From NCBI GenBank assembly GCA_023415205.1, contig JAEZLR010000027.1, positions 1 to 64,000 on the forward strand: DNA of 64,000 bases, in the 5' to 3' direction. The notes below the pieces were generated by a model that saw only the letters and a list, made by a program, of their open reading frames with translations, did no database searches and was not told the DNA's origin. This document shows, piece after piece, positions 16,236-27,145 of the stretch (the first letter of the stretch is position 1; every line of letters starts with the position of its first letter). A program made the position numbers and the translations under genes. This DNA comes from Bacillota bacterium (GTDB taxonomy: Bacteria; Bacillota; Clostridia; DSM-8532).

Positions 16236-16997
16236 CTAGGCATCATGCTTGACAATTTTCTCGAAGGCATCCAGCTTGAGGCTTGCGCCGCCAACCAGAC
16301 CACCGTCGATATTGGGCATGCCGAAGAGGGCTTTGGCATTTCCGGCATTTACGCTTCCACCATAGAGTATTCTGGTTTTTTCAGCCACATCATTGCCATA
16401 GAGCTCCACAAGAAGCTGGCGGATAATGGCGCAGACTTCCTCAGCCTGTTCATCGGTTGCGGTTCTGCCCGTGCCGATTGCCCAGATGGGCTCATAGGCG
16501 ATAACAAGCTTAGAAACCTCATCGGCGCTGATTCCGAGAAGGGCAACCTTGATCTGGTAGCGCACATGCTCAGCGGTAACGCCCTGTTCCCTTTGGGTCA
16601 GAGATTCACCACAGCAGACGATGGGCAGCATCCCTGCATCCAGGATGGCTCTGGTCTTCTTATTGATCATTTCATTGGTCTCTCCAAAATATTCACGTCT
16701 TTCGGAGTGTCCGATAATCACATAGTCTACGCCCAGTTCCTTGAGCATTCCGCAGGATACCTCTCCTGTGAAAGCACCATTGGCTTCCCAATGCACGTTC
16801 TGTGCGGCAGTCTTGATATTGGAGCCCTTTGCGGCCTCAACAACACCGGGAATGCACACCGAAGGAACCCCAACAACTACTTCTGCAGTAGAGCCGGCAA
16901 CAAGACCCTTCAAACCATTGATAAATTCAACGGCTTCCTTTGGAGTTTTATTCATTTTCCAGTTTCCTGCCGCCATAATCACACGTTGTTTTGACAT
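16236..16997 (-). CDS. tpiA: Triosephosphate isomerase
   Basis: 253 residues, normal length. Interconverts dihydroxyacetone phosphate and glyceraldehyde 3-phosphate. The catalytic set is visible: GNWKMNK (Asn, Lys), IIGHSERR (His), YEPIWAIGTG (Glu) and the phosphate loop YGGSVNAGNA. ATG after a GGACGG site. Third gene of the cluster, 48 bases from pgk. No oddities. Confidence 0.96.
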   Translation of the reverse strand: MSKQRVIMAAGNWKMNKTPKEAVEFINGLKGLVAGSTAEVVVGVPSVCIPGVVEAAKGSNIKTAAQNVHWEANGAFTGEVSCGMLKELGVDYVIIGHSERREYFGETNEMINKKTRAILDAGMLPIVCCGESLTQREQGVTAEHVRYQIKVALLGISADEVSKLVIAYEPIWAIGTGRTATDEQAEEVCAIIRQLLVELYGNDVAEKTRILYGGSVNAGNAKALFGMPNIDGGLVGGASLKLDAFEKIVKHDA

Positions 16998-17044
16998 CCT
17001 TTTTTCCGTCCTTTCAACTCTCTATTCTAAAGACCTGTAACCTA

Positions 17045-18241
17045 TTATTTCTTCTCATTGAGTACAGCGATACCGGGAAGCTCCTTGCCTTCAAGGAATT
17101 CCAAGGATGCGCCGCCGCCGGTTGAGATATGGGTAATCCTGTCGGCAAACCCAAGCTGCTCAACGGCCGCAGCAGAGTCGCCGCCGCCAACGATGGAGAT
17201 AGCTCCAGAATTGGCCAACGCCTCCGCAACCTTTTTGGTGCCTACTGCAAACTTTTCCATTTCAAAAACGCCCATAGGCCCATTCCAAACAACTGTCTTG
17301 GCCCCTGCAACAACATCGGAGAATTGTTTGATAGTCTCAGGTCCGATATCAAGACCCATCCAACCATCGGGAATGGCATCAGAATTCACAACCTGGGATT
17401 CGGTATCGGCCTTGAATTCCTTACCCACAACATTGTCAACAGGCAAGAGCAGTTTAACGCCCTTGGCTTCAGCCTTGGCTAAGAGACTGGTAGCCAGCTC
17501 AAGTTTGTCCATTTCGCAGATGGATGTACCAATATTGTGGCCCTGGGCCTTAATGAAGGTATAAGCCATACCACCGCCTATAATGAGGGTATCCACTTTA
17601 TCAATGAGGTTCTCGATAACACTGATCTTGTCGGAGACCTTTGCGCCACCAAGAATGGCCACGAAGGGTCTCTCGGGGTTATCAAGAGCCTTGCCCATAA
17701 AATCAAGTTCCTTCTTGATTAAAAATCCGCATGCGGAGGGAAGGTAATCAGCCAGGCCCGCGGTGGAAGCGTGGGCTCTGTGTGCAGTTCCGAAAGCATC
17801 ATTGACATAGATATCTGCAAGGCTTGATAGCTCTTTTGCAAAGGCCGGATCATTCTTTTCCTCTTCCTTATGGAAACGGACATTTTCGAGCATCAGGACT
17901 TCGCCTTCCTTAAGGCTGGCAGCCTTAGCCTTGGCATCCTCACCAATGACATCAGAAGCTAAAATGACATCCTTTCCTAACAGCTCACCTAAGCGCTTTG
18001 CTGCGGGCTTCATGCTGAATTTTGCTTCAGGTCCGTTCTTCGGTCTTCCTAAGTGAGAAACAAGAATCAGCTTACCCCCATTGTCGATGATATGACGGAT
18101 GGTGGGAAGAGCTCCTTGAATTCTGTTGTCATCTGTTATGTTGCCTTCTGCATCCAGCGGCACGTTAAAGTCAACACGCGCAATAACACGCTTGCCCTTT
18201 AGGTCCAGGTCGGAAACTGTCATTTTGTTCTTCATGCTCAT
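17045..18241 (-). CDS. pgk: Phosphoglycerate kinase
   Basis: 398 residues. ATG at 18241 has AAGGAG 11 bases upstream; the GTG at 18250 is only two bases from the site and less likely. Makes ATP from 1,3-bisphosphoglycerate. Seen: RVDFNVPLD and the substrate-binding Arg region, SHLGRPKN, the hinge, and the nucleotide loop [13 protein letters not shown]. Full length. The space to gap (239 bases) holds a hairpin, so pgk may also have its own promoter, but I see no clear consensus. Confidence 0.95.
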   Translation of the reverse strand: MSMKNKMTVSDLDLKGKRVIARVDFNVPLDAEGNITDDNRIQGALPTIRHIIDNGGKLILVSHLGRPKNGPEAKFSMKPAAKRLGELLGKDVILASDVIGEDAKAKAASLKEGEVLMLENVRFHKEEEKNDPAFAKELSSLADIYVNDAFGTAHRAHASTAGLADYLPSACGFLIKKELDFMGKALDNPERPFVAILGGAKVSDKISVIENLIDKVDTLIIGGGMAYTFIKAQGHNIGTSICEMDKLELATSLLAKAEAKGVKLLLPVDNVVGKEFKADTESQVVNSDAIPDGWMGLDIGPETIKQFSDVVAGAKTVVWNGPMGVFEMEKFAVGTKKVAEALANSGAISIVGGGDSAAAVEQLGFADRITHISTGGGASLEFLEGKELPGIAVLNEKK

Positions 18242-18423
18242 GGAATACACAACTCCTTTTTGAGTGATTTTAAATATACTGTATACAAAACTTTCTATTG
18301 ACTTATATATTTTACCTTATTTCTTGAATAACTTTCAACCTATAGCACCCTGTTACAGAAATTTTATTCTCTTGATGAGCTTCATTCTGTCGTAAAGGGC
18401 CCTTCAGCAGGCAGTCATCAACT

Positions 18424-18457
18424 AAAAGGAGCAGCTTCTTGTGAAACCGCTCCTTTT
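18424..18457 (-). terminator. Hairpin terminator after gap
   Basis: AAAAGGAGC / GCTCCTTTT stem with a 16-base loop, 24 bases after the gap stop. The T-tract is part of the stem, so readthrough into pgk is likely. Nothing else was seen in 18251-18423. Confidence 0.65.
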
Positions 18458-18480
18458 GATAAAAGGTTATTCAAATAGAA

Positions 18481-19581
<1,101 letters not shown>

Positions 19582-19683
19582 GGGACTTTAAAAATTTTTG
19601 TCCATTATACGGAAAACGTTATGTTTTTAGGGAAGGATTTAGGCACTTTTATTTGGCATTTTGTTCTATAAGTTTGAATTACT

Positions 19684-20469
19684 CTATTTTCTTGATTTCT
19701 GTCGCATACTTTCATAAAGAAGGATGGATGCCGCAGACGAGGCATTGAGGGATTCCGCCCCTCCCTCCATGGGGATCATAATCCTGTCGTCAGCTATCTT
19801 AAGGAGCTCTTCTGACAGTCCATTGCCTTCATTGCCAATGACCAACGCAAGATTGCCGGTCAAATCCGCTTCCCAGCAAGGTAAGGCCTCACGGGGGTGG
19901 GCAGCCTTAACCCTTATTCCTCTCTCCTGAAGCCTTTTAAGGGAAGCATAGAGATCCTCGGGTATAAGAATTGGAATTCGGAAAAGGGAGCCCATGGTTG
20001 AACGGACCACCTTAGGATTATGAGGGTCTACGCTGTCCTTCGACAGGAGCACGCCGTCAAAGCCGCAGGCGTCGGCAGAACGAATGATGGTTCCCAGATT
20101 GCCGGGGTCTTGAAGGTTCTCAAGAACCATGATGCGATTGAGTCCTGCCAGGATAGTCTCAACATCATAGTCCGGAATATCTACAACCGCCATGATGCCT
20201 TGGGGAGACTGGGTTTCACTGACGCGGGAAAATAAATCATCGGGCAGGGTGATTACCCTGATACCGGGCTTTCCGTTCACAACCTCCAGTGATTTTTCAA
20301 CAAAGCTATCCGAGACGACAAAGTAGCGTATGGCGGCACCGGAACTTACGGCATCGTCAACCAGCCTGAGGCCCTCAAGCAGAAAGGCTCCAAGGTTTCT
20401 TCTACCCTTTTTTTCATGGAGGCTTTTCAGCTCCTTGATCACGGGATTGGAAACGGAAGTTATTCTCAT
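19684..20469 (-). CDS. SpoU/TrmH-family RNA 2'-O-methyltransferase
   Basis: About 261 residues from the ATG at 20469 (MRITSVSNP...). A longer frame begins at 20547 inside the rplT terminator and is unlikely; a TTG at about 20481 after AAGGTG is an alternative. An N-terminal L30e-like substrate-binding part (LKSLHEKKGRR...FLLEGLRLV) is followed by the knotted SpoU catalytic domain: motif 1 NLQDPGNLGTIIRSADA, motif 2 LVIGNEGNGLS and motif 3 IPMEGGAESLNASSAASILLYE. It methylates a ribose in rRNA or tRNA; the target is unknown. It follows the infC-rpmI-rplT operon, a common place in Firmicutes. Confidence 0.88.
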   Translation of the reverse strand: MRITSVSNPVIKELKSLHEKKGRRNLGAFLLEGLRLVDDAVSSGAAIRYFVVSDSFVEKSLEVVNGKPGIRVITLPDDLFSRVSETQSPQGIMAVVDIPDYDVETILAGLNRIMVLENLQDPGNLGTIIRSADACGFDGVLLSKDSVDPHNPKVVRSTMGSLFRIPILIPEDLYASLKRLQERGIRVKAAHPREALPCWEADLTGNLALVIGNEGNGLSEELLKIADDRIMIPMEGGAESLNASSAASILLYESMRQKSRK

Positions 20470-20535
20470 GGACTCTGCCAATAAAACACCTTCTTCATTA
20501 TTTCTTAGTTTAATATTAAAGGTATTGGATGCAAT

Positions 20536-20567
20536 AAAGTCCCACACCTTAAAAGCATGGGACTTTT
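20536..20567 (-). terminator. Terminator after rplT
   Basis: AAGTCCCA / TGGGACTT stem followed by TATT on the minus strand, 17 bases after the rplT stop. Confidence 0.75.
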
Positions 20568-20584
20568 CTATGATTTGACCTTAA

Positions 20585-20929
20585 TCATTTTACCTTTTCA
20601 ACAAGCATTTTAAAGCCTGCAGCATCATTGACGGCCATGTCGGCAAGAACCTTTCTGTTCAAGGTAATTCCCGCCTTCTTCAAAGCATTCATGAATCTGC
20701 TGTAGGATAAACCATTCATACGAGCGGCAGCGTTGATACGGGCAATCCAGAGCTTTCTGAATTCACGTTTCTTTTGCTTTCTATCTCTGAAAGCGTAGTT
20801 GAGGGATTTCATTACCGCTTGATTGGCTACTCTATAAAGCTTGCTCTTAGCACCAAAATAGCCCTTCGCAAGCTTGAGGATTTTCTTATGTCTTGCGCGT
20901 GTGCGCATTGCACCTTTAACTCGGGACAT
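20585..20929 (-). CDS. rplT: Ribosomal protein bL20
   Basis: 114 residues, normal length. Basic and helical, starting [20 protein letters not shown] and containing [20 protein letters not shown]. Binds 23S rRNA early in large-subunit assembly. In Firmicutes L20 also represses its own operon by binding the infC leader. ATG after GAGAGGTG, 24 bases from rpmI. Confidence 0.97.
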   Translation of the reverse strand: MSRVKGAMRTRARHKKILKLAKGYFGAKSKLYRVANQAVMKSLNYAFRDRKQKKREFRKLWIARINAAARMNGLSYSRFMNALKKAGITLNRKVLADMAVNDAAGFKMLVEKVK

Positions 20930-20953
20930 GATTTAACACCTCTCTTTTCTTTC

Positions 20954-21151
20954 TTACGCGTAGGGCAGCATCTGTTTAATAGTAGCTGCATTGGCATCGG
21001 CTGCTATTGTGCCTTTGCGAAGGTTTCTTTTTCTCTTGGTGGATTTCTTTGTAAGGATATGATTTTTATATCCCTGGGTTCTTTTGACTTTACCTGTAGC
21101 AGTAAGCTTAAATCTCTTTTTGGAACCGCTGTGGCTCTTTAGCTTTGACAT
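20954..21151 (-). CDS. rpmI: Ribosomal protein bL35
   Basis: 65 residues, full length. Starts [20 protein letters not shown], with the KRKRNLRK basic stretch typical of bL35. Large-subunit protein, second gene of infC-rpmI-rplT, ATG after AAGGGAGG. Confidence 0.97.
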   Translation of the reverse strand: MSKLKSHSGSKKRFKLTATGKVKRTQGYKNHILTKKSTKRKRNLRKGTIAADANAATIKQMLPYA

Positions 21152-21174
21152 ATGGCCAACCTCCCTTTAAGATT

Positions 21175-21690
21175 TTATTTTTTATGGGGCACCAGTATCA
21201 TGGACATGGTCCTACCTTCCATGACTGGCGGTTTTTCCATCTTTCCAAATTCCTTGACGGTCTCCGCAAACTTTTGCATCACCTCTCGGCCCATGGGTGA
21301 ATACGTAATTTCACGGCCCCTGAAGCGAATAGATATCTTTACCTTATCGCCTTCTTCAAGAAACTTTATAGCGTTCTTGGCTTTGAAACTAAAGTCGTGC
21401 TCCTCAATTTTAGCAGAGAGCCGCAGCTCTTTAATCTCAATGGTTGTCTGCTTTTTCTTTGCTTCCTTATCCCTCTTGTTCTGCTCGTACAAGAACTTTC
21501 CGTAGTCCATAATCTTGCAAACAGGCGGGTTAGCATTAGGAGATATCTTAACCAGATCCAATTCCCTCTCATTTGCTTTAAGTTGAGCCTCTCTGGCCGA
21601 GACGACGCCGATCATGGTACCGTCTGAGTCAATCAAACGCACTTCTTTGTCACGAATTAATGAATTGATCTGTGTCTGGTCCTTACTAAT
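21175..21690 (-). CDS. infC: Translation initiation factor IF-3, AUU start
   Basis: 171 residues when started at the ATT at 21690-21688, which lies six bases after CGGAGGTG. No ATG or GTG fits the site; the ATG at 21753 is 63 bases upstream in the leader. Use of AUU is the known autoregulatory device of infC. Both domains are present: the N-terminal part (INSLIRDKEVRLIDSDG...), the Lys-rich linker (YEQNKRDKEAKKKQ) and the C-terminal domain (KELRLSAKIEEHDF...). IF-3 keeps the 30S subunit free and checks the start codon. First gene of the operon. Confidence 0.93.
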   Translation of the reverse strand: MSKDQTQINSLIRDKEVRLIDSDGTMIGVVSAREAQLKANERELDLVKISPNANPPVCKIMDYGKFLYEQNKRDKEAKKKQTTIEIKELRLSAKIEEHDFSFKAKNAIKFLEEGDKVKISIRFRGREITYSPMGREVMQKFAETVKEFGKMEKPPVMEGRTMSMILVPHKK

Positions 21691-21832
21691 AAAAAACACC
21701 TCCGAAATTAAATAAACAGGAGAAGCTTGTACTCCACCTGTTTTATATGCCAAAAACGAATCCTTTTAGATCGCTATTGACCCGCCAGCCTCTGCTGAAC
21801 AAGGTGAGAAGCATTGCTTCTGCTTGATTACC
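21691..21832 (-). promoter_or_regulatory. infC leader, probable L20 autoregulatory leader
   Basis: About 140 bases of transcribed leader between the promoter and the AUU start. It contains GAAGCAATGCTTCTCACC, a hairpin-plus-single-strand pattern that I recall from Firmicute L20 leaders, and a later ACAGG...GGAG / TTCTCCTGT hairpin followed by TTATTT that could act as an attenuator. The identity as an L20 leader rests on position and these pieces. Confidence 0.6.
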
Positions 21833-21838
21833 TCATTT

Positions 21839-21867
21839 ACTATACAATAGGTTCACCGGGTTGTCAA
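21839..21867 (-). promoter_or_regulatory. Sigma-A promoter of infC-rpmI-rplT
   Basis: TTGACA (21862-21867) and TATAGT (21839-21844), 17-base spacer. Confidence 0.85.
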
Positions 21868-21893
21868 GACGTTTCTGTTTCTGTTTTCGGGTT

Positions 21894-22550
21894 TCATCTT
21901 CTCAGAAAAAATACAATGCCGATAAAATGGCTTAAGGCCCCCAAACCTACAAAGAAATGCCAGACCATATGATAGAACCGAACCCCTTTTTTCGCATAGA
22001 AGTAAACTCCCGCCGAGTAAAGGACACCCCCCAGAGTGATTAATACCAGTAAAGGCGTCGGTGCCTTGGCCAGGAAGAGGGGCATAAAAAAGATAATGGT
22101 CCAGCCCATGACCAGATAGATCGTCACGCTGATCTTGGGGATGGAATGCCTTGAGATAGATTTGTAGAGTATTCCGAAAATAACCATACCCCACTGAATC
22201 ACCGTGATAACAATTCCCTGCCAGCCCCCAATAATAGAAAGAGCAATGGGGGTATAGGTTCCGGCAATAGCCACATAGATAAAAATATGGTCCAGTATTT
22301 TAAATATTTTCTTGTGGCGCGTTCCAGCTGCCATGACATGGTAAAGGGTCGATGCCAGGAGCATCAGAAAGACGGATATGACAAAAATACTGACGCCTAC
22401 GGCATCCAGCACACCACCTTTGATATAAGCACGGATGGCCGCATAGGGCAGGGCAAATAAAGCCAGTGCCGCCATAGGGCCGTGAGTGGTTGCATTGGCT
22501 ATTTCCTCACCGATAGTGTAGATGGTATTTTTAGTATTGGTTTCTTCCAC
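21894..22550 (-). CDS. Hemolysin III / YqfA-type PAQR membrane protein
   Basis: 218 residues from the GTG at 22550, which follows CTGGAGGCCAAT; the longer frame from 22622 has no site. Seven hydrophobic helices. The PAQR/HlyIII motifs are present: GEEIANATTHG near the start, STLYHVMA with the His/Ser group, KKIFKILDHIFIYVAIAGTYTP and the C-terminal RFYHMVWHFFVGLGALSHF, which place the conserved Asp and His ligands of the intramembrane metal site. The physiological role in bacteria is unclear; 'hemolysin' is historical. Stands alone between infC and the flavodoxin gene. Confidence 0.88.
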   Translation of the reverse strand: MEETNTKNTIYTIGEEIANATTHGPMAALALFALPYAAIRAYIKGGVLDAVGVSIFVISVFLMLLASTLYHVMAAGTRHKKIFKILDHIFIYVAIAGTYTPIALSIIGGWQGIVITVIQWGMVIFGILYKSISRHSIPKISVTIYLVMGWTIIFFMPLFLAKAPTPLLVLITLGGVLYSAGVYFYAKKGVRFYHMVWHFFVGLGALSHFIGIVFFLRR

Positions 22551-22682
22551 ATTGGCCTCCAGGTTTTTTCTATGTATTATATCACGCTTTTGTGTTTTGT
22601 TAACCACCTGTCTTGTTAACAAAATATAATGGCTTCATAAAGTCCGCAAGCGCTAAAATAATAGAAACCCTTCACCTTATTT

Positions 22683-23171
22683 CTAGTGATTGATGGCCTG
22701 GGCAAACCTGTCAATATTTTCAGGAATAATACGGGGTGCCTGCTTGCCCTTTTTTTCGGCATCCTTGGTCACCATTTTAGTAATGAATCTGTGGAGAAAG
22801 CTCATCTTGCTTATGTCCATTTCCCCTCCGAAGCATTCCTTAGCAATAACCCTGTCCACAAGGGGCTTTGGCATATTCATTTCCAAATGTTGCTGAGCCA
22901 TCTCCGGAAAACCACAACAGATAAAAAAGGCCAACCGCTTCTGTTGAAGGGTCTGTGTATGCTCTGTCACCCATGCTTTAAGTTCCTTGTTCATCTGTCC
23001 CATATACACCGGACTTCCCAGTATCAGTGTATCATAGAGATTCAGATCAATACCGGCAGCTTCTTTGACATTTTTACAGTCGGTGGGCTCCTTGAGTTTT
23101 TCCGCTAATGTTTTTGCACAGGACTCGGTACATCCATAGGTTGTTCCATAAAGTATAAGATTTTTCATCAT
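22683..23171 (-). CDS. Flavodoxin-domain protein
   Basis: 162 residues. An N-terminal flavodoxin fold with the FMN phosphate loop LYGTTYGCTESCAKTLAEKL and, later, LILGSPVYMGQM and FFICCGFPE. It is of the Flavodoxin_5/HemG-like kind rather than a classical electron-carrier flavodoxin, and the C-terminal tail is basic. Probably a cytoplasmic FMN oxidoreductase or electron carrier; partner unknown. It overlaps the MarR gene by four bases (ATGA), so it is the target of that self-regulated operon and may respond to the same signal, such as oxidants or phenolics. Confidence 0.82.
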   Translation of the reverse strand: MMKNLILYGTTYGCTESCAKTLAEKLKEPTDCKNVKEAAGIDLNLYDTLILGSPVYMGQMNKELKAWVTEHTQTLQQKRLAFFICCGFPEMAQQHLEMNMPKPLVDRVIAKECFGGEMDISKMSFLHRFITKMVTKDAEKKGKQAPRIIPENIDRFAQAINH

Positions 23172-23647
23172 TCATCCTCCTCATTCTTTTGGTTTTCCAT
23201 TTGACTCAAATTCTCGGCTATCTTTTTAAGCGCTTTGCTCATAAGTAAGAGCTCATCATCATTTAAGCCGCTGAAGATGGCATTCATAAATTGATCGGCC
23301 TGATCATCCCTCTCCTGCCAAAAGGCATGGCTCTTTTCGGTAAGACTAAGTCTTAAGGCCCGCTTATCCTTCTTGTCCCTCTCAAACCGTATAAACCCCT
23401 TCTGTTCAAGCTTGCCAGCAATCTGCCTGACATTCTGGTGTGAATACTCCATGGTATCGGCTAATTCGTTAAGGGTGGGTGGATTTTTAAAAAAGAAACC
23501 CAGAATAACAGTCAAATACCATTGTCTGGAGGTAATATCATATAAAGATAGCTCCCGATCCATCAGCCTTTCCATTTTGTTTGACAGATTAAAAAGCAAA
23601 CCGAATACCATCTGTTTGTTGTTAAAGCCATCAGGGATTTCCTGCAT
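23168..23647 (-). CDS. MarR-family transcriptional repressor
   Basis: 159 residues, ATG after AAAAGGAG. The winged helix (LNELADTMEYSHQNVRQIAGKL EQKGFIRFERDKKDKRALRLSLT, given in two parts) fits MarR. Two perfect palindromes in its own promoter (23681-23714) make autorepression very likely. First gene of a two-gene operon with a flavodoxin-like protein, overlapping it by four bases. The inducer is unknown. Confidence 0.9.
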   Translation of the reverse strand: MQEIPDGFNNKQMVFGLLFNLSNKMERLMDRELSLYDITSRQWYLTVILGFFFKNPPTLNELADTMEYSHQNVRQIAGKLEQKGFIRFERDKKDKRALRLSLTEKSHAFWQERDDQADQFMNAIFSGLNDDELLLMSKALKKIAENLSQMENQKNEEDE

Positions 23648-23680
23648 GTATCGTTCTCCTTTTATTATGACTCACCGTTA

Positions 23681-23714
23681 GGTAATATATTACTCTATAA
23701 AGTAATATATTACC
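23681..23714. promoter_or_regulatory. Tandem palindromic MarR operator
   Basis: GTAATATATTAC occurs twice, at 23682-23693 and 23702-23713. Each copy is a perfect 12-bp palindrome, and the pair with its outer G/C also forms one larger inverted repeat. The second copy covers the -10 box, so a bound repressor would block RNA polymerase. Confidence 0.85.
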
Positions 23715-23732
23715 TATATTTATTTTTGTCAA
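23704..23732 (-). promoter_or_regulatory. Sigma-A promoter of the marR operon
   Basis: TTGACA (23727-23732) and TATATT (23704-23709), 17-base spacer, overlapped by the operator palindrome. Confidence 0.85.
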
Positions 23733-23867
23733 CAAAAACACCAGCCCTTCTTATCAAAGGATCCGGTTTATCCAATACGATTATTAGCTTGCATGAAGGG
23801 GTATTGGAGAAATAGAATAGGACATATCTAACCCATTTAATAATGGCTTATGTTAAAAACTAATATA

Positions 23868-23909
23868 AAGCACACATATCGGATTTACAACACCCGGTAT
23901 GTGTGCTTC
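23868..23909 (-). terminator. Terminator after rpoD
   Basis: AAAGCACACATATCGG / CCGGTATGTGTGCTT stem with an 11-base loop, flanked by an AT-rich tract, 37 bases after the rpoD stop. Confidence 0.8.
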
Positions 23910-23945
23910 TTCAATTCCAATTCTTCCCTTAATGAGTGACAAAGA

Positions 23946-25205
23946 TTAATCCAGGAAATCCTTCAGCTTCTTGCTGCGGCTGGGGTGCCGAAGCTTACGA
24001 AGCGCCTTGGCCTCAATCTGGCGGATTCTTTCACGGGTGACATTGAACTCCCGACCCACTTCTTCGAGGGTGCGGGCACGGCCGTCGTCCAAGCCAAAGC
24101 GCAGACGCAATACCTTTTCTTCCCTAGGTGTCAAGGTATCCAGCACATCAATGAGCTGTTCCTTAAGCAGGGTAAAGGCTGCGGATTCAGCAGGCGCGGG
24201 GGCATCGTCATCGGGAATAAAGTCCCCTAAATGGCTATCTTCTTCTTCACCAATTGGCGTTTCCAAAGACACAGGCTCCTGGGAGATCTTCATGATGTCC
24301 CTGACCTTGTCCTCGCTCATCCCCATCTCCTTGGCAATCTCCTCGGGGGTGGGGTCCCTTCCCAGCTCCTGCAGAAGCTGCCTTGAAACTCGTATCAATT
24401 TGTTGATGGTTTCCACCATGTGAACGGGGATACGTATGGTTCTGGCCTGATCGGCAATGGCTCTTGTAATGGCCTGCCTGATCCACCAAGTTGCATAGGT
24501 GCTGAACTTGAAGCCCTTACGAAAATCAAATTTCTCGACGGCCTTAATGAGACCAAGATTCCCTTCCTGGATAAGATCCAGGAAAAGCATGCCTCTACCC
24601 ACATAACGTTTGGCAATACTGACCACCAGGCGCAGGTTGGCTTCGGCCAAACGCTTTTTGGCCTCCTCATCCCCAACCTCCATTTTTTTAGCCAGCTCTA
24701 TTTCATCATCGGACGAGAGCAAGGGAACCTTGCCGATTTCCTTTAAATACATTCTGACAGGATCATCTATGCTGATGCCCTCAGGAATGGTGATATCAAT
24801 ATCCTCTTCCTCAATATCATCAATGAACTGAAGGTCTTCGAATTCTTCTTCAATATTCTCAGCAACAATTTCGACCCCCATTTTTTCAAGGGCCTCATAA
24901 ACCTTTTCGATCTGGTCGGGAGTAATATCCACACGTTCAAAGGCATCTTCAATCTCACGGTAGGTGAGCATACCCTTTTCCCTGCCTTCTTCGGCAAGCT
25001 CTCTTAAAATATTCTTAGGATCCTTACCATCCTTGGAAGTCGGCTTGTCCTCTTCGTTCTTTCTTTCCTCATTCCCGTTTTCGCCGACCTCAGCCACATC
25101 CTCAGCCTTTTTTTCAAAGATCATCTCATGATCCTCAGGCTGCAGCTTTTTTTCAGTTTTTTTACCCTTTGCTGTACCGGCATTCTTCTTTTTCATTTCT
25201 GCCAT
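23946..25205 (-). CDS. rpoD: Primary sigma factor RpoD (SigA)
   Basis: 419 residues. An acidic, Lys-rich N-terminal region 1.1 (to about 130), then [16 protein letters not shown] (region 1.2), region 2 with [19 protein letters not shown] and the -10-reading [13 protein letters not shown], region 3 and region 4.2 ([19 protein letters not shown]), which reads TTGACA. It directs RNA polymerase to the housekeeping promoters seen in this window. It follows dnaG by 34 bases, the usual Firmicute dnaG-sigA operon. Start after GGGGTGGAG. Confidence 0.96.
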   Translation of the reverse strand: MAEMKKKNAGTAKGKKTEKKLQPEDHEMIFEKKAEDVAEVGENGNEERKNEEDKPTSKDGKDPKNILRELAEEGREKGMLTYREIEDAFERVDITPDQIEKVYEALEKMGVEIVAENIEEEFEDLQFIDDIEEEDIDITIPEGISIDDPVRMYLKEIGKVPLLSSDDEIELAKKMEVGDEEAKKRLAEANLRLVVSIAKRYVGRGMLFLDLIQEGNLGLIKAVEKFDFRKGFKFSTYATWWIRQAITRAIADQARTIRIPVHMVETINKLIRVSRQLLQELGRDPTPEEIAKEMGMSEDKVRDIMKISQEPVSLETPIGEEEDSHLGDFIPDDDAPAPAESAAFTLLKEQLIDVLDTLTPREEKVLRLRFGLDDGRARTLEEVGREFNVTRERIRQIEAKALRKLRHPSRSKKLKDFLD

Positions 25206-25239
25206 TCCTGTACTCCACCCCTCGGTTTTTTTGACGGTC

Positions 25240-27033
25240 TCAGGCCATTTTTCTTAGCTCTGCAATACGCTCAGCTCTTCTACTGAATTCTAACCCTAGT
25301 TCCTGCCTTCTGATTCCGTCTTGTTCATTCTTAATTCTTTCAATGGTTTGTTTCTGTATTTCTTCCAGCTTTAGCAGCTCCAATTTATTCAGAAGCTGAG
25401 CCATAGCTTTTTCAACATCCTCAAGCTCGCACTTGGTCTCCGAAATATGCACAAGGTAAGAGGCCACACCAGGTTCCATCTCATGGAGCAGTTCGGCTAG
25501 CATACAGCTTTTGTTTTGCTCCAGCTTCCCATAAAGCTTCTCGGCCACCTTCCGGGCTCCGGGGTCCGCATACTCATCAAGGCCATAGGCTTCCAAAACC
25601 TTGCCAAACAAGCGGTTCTCAAGACAAAGCATAACTAAAAGCATATACTCTAGTTCACCGTAGCGCTGATCGATTCGCGGTAAACTGTTGGAACCCGGCT
25701 CCCCTCTTCTCTCAGGGGCAATAAAAGCTTTTTTTTGAGGCGCATGTCTCTTCTTCATACGCTTTGTGACTTCGCTCTGAAGCGAGTCCAAAGAAATTCC
25801 ATATTGCTCGGCATAGCTTTTAGCGTACAATTCACGTTCAATGCTGTTCTCATGGGCGGCTAAAATATCAGCCACACTATTGAGTAATTTTAGTTTATCT
25901 TCTACAGTATCCAGATTATTCATGCCCTTCTGGGCTCTGATTTTGTAATCTAGCAGGGATATTGCCCGATCCACAAGACTTTTAAACTTTTCTGGGCCAT
26001 TATTTCTTACATACTCGTCGGGGTCCTTCCCCTCTGGCATCACCAGCACCTTGACCTGGCAGCCGGCTTCCTCCAAGATTTCCAGGCCCCGAAGAGTGGC
26101 CGCCTGTCCGGCAGAGTCGGCATCATAAGAAATAATCACCTCGTCGGCATACTTTTTAAGGATCCAGGCCTGCATCTGTGTCAGGGCTGTTCCCAAAGAA
26201 GCCACTGCATAATCAATTCCCGCTTGATGAAGGGATATAACATCCATATAGCCTTCAACAATAAGGAGCTTTTTACTTGAGCTCTGCCGGGCATAGTTAA
26301 GACCGTAAAGCTCCCGGCTTTTGTTATAGACTGGCGAGTCCGGTGAGTTCATGTATTTGGGCTGGGATTGATCCATAATGCGTCCGCCGAAGCCAATGAT
26401 ATTCCCGCGAATATCAAAAATGGGGAACATGACGCGACCATGAAATCTGTCAATTAGATCACCGCTTTTTGACTTAACGGAAAGCCCTGACGTTAATAGA
26501 AGCTCTCTTGAAACCCCCTTGGACAGAAAATGATTGGATAGCTCACTCCAGCCGGAGGGGGATAAACCCAAACCGAACTGGCGGATGGTTTTCTCAGTCA
26601 ACCCACGCCGCTTCAAATAGCCTTGTGCTTCATTTCCGTCCTTACCAGCAAGGAATGAGTAAAAGAATCGTGCTGCATCCTTGTTGAGTTCCAGTATCTC
26701 TTTACGCTTTTTGGCTTTCTCCCTCTCACCTGCATCTTCCGGCTCCGGCAGAGTAATCCCCGCCCTTTCCGCAAGATACTTCAAGGCTTCCAAAAAGTCC
26801 AGATGTTCAATATTCATAATGAACTGAATCACACTTCCACCCTTGTTGCAGCCAAAACAATAAAAAAACTGCTTGGCGGGTTCGACAGTGAAGGAGGGTG
26901 ATTTTTCATTATGAAAGGGGCAAAGGCCAAAATATCTTCTGCCTTTTCGCTCAAGCTTTACATACTGAGAGACTACGTCGTTAATGTCATTACGCAGTCT
27001 CACTTCCTCTATGAGCTCTTCAGGATAAAACAT
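25240..27033 (-). CDS. dnaG: DNA primase
   Basis: 597 residues. N-terminal zinc ribbon [11 protein letters not shown]...FYCFGC (Cys38, His41, Cys59, Cys62), the RNA polymerase core with its TOPRIM fold ([11 protein letters not shown] and [11 protein letters not shown]) and a C-terminal helicase-binding region. It makes RNA primers for replication. ATG after GAGGTTACTAT. Leads the dnaG-rpoD operon; no strong promoter consensus was seen in the 112 bases before it. Confidence 0.95.
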   Translation of the reverse strand: MFYPEELIEEVRLRNDINDVVSQYVKLERKGRRYFGLCPFHNEKSPSFTVEPAKQFFYCFGCNKGGSVIQFIMNIEHLDFLEALKYLAERAGITLPEPEDAGEREKAKKRKEILELNKDAARFFYSFLAGKDGNEAQGYLKRRGLTEKTIRQFGLGLSPSGWSELSNHFLSKGVSRELLLTSGLSVKSKSGDLIDRFHGRVMFPIFDIRGNIIGFGGRIMDQSQPKYMNSPDSPVYNKSRELYGLNYARQSSSKKLLIVEGYMDVISLHQAGIDYAVASLGTALTQMQAWILKKYADEVIISYDADSAGQAATLRGLEILEEAGCQVKVLVMPEGKDPDEYVRNNGPEKFKSLVDRAISLLDYKIRAQKGMNNLDTVEDKLKLLNSVADILAAHENSIERELYAKSYAEQYGISLDSLQSEVTKRMKKRHAPQKKAFIAPERRGEPGSNSLPRIDQRYGELEYMLLVMLCLENRLFGKVLEAYGLDEYADPGARKVAEKLYGKLEQNKSCMLAELLHEMEPGVASYLVHISETKCELEDVEKAMAQLLNKLELLKLEEIQKQTIERIKNEQDGIRRQELGLEFSRRAERIAELRKMA

Positions 27034-27145
27034 ATAGTAACCTCATAAATTTTATTATTCGACAGATTGCCCCGTTTTCCTTCTCATGTGGTAAATATTT
27101 TAACATAGAAGGCACAGTTTTTAAAACATAGATTACAAGCGCACT

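Noticed and set aside
16245..16994. 249-codon open frame opposite tpiA
   Set aside because: It mirrors the coding frame of tpiA almost exactly and has no start site or family.
22551..22622. N-terminal extension of the hemolysin-III gene
   Set aside because: No ribosome site; the GTG at 22550 has GGAGG and fits the family start.
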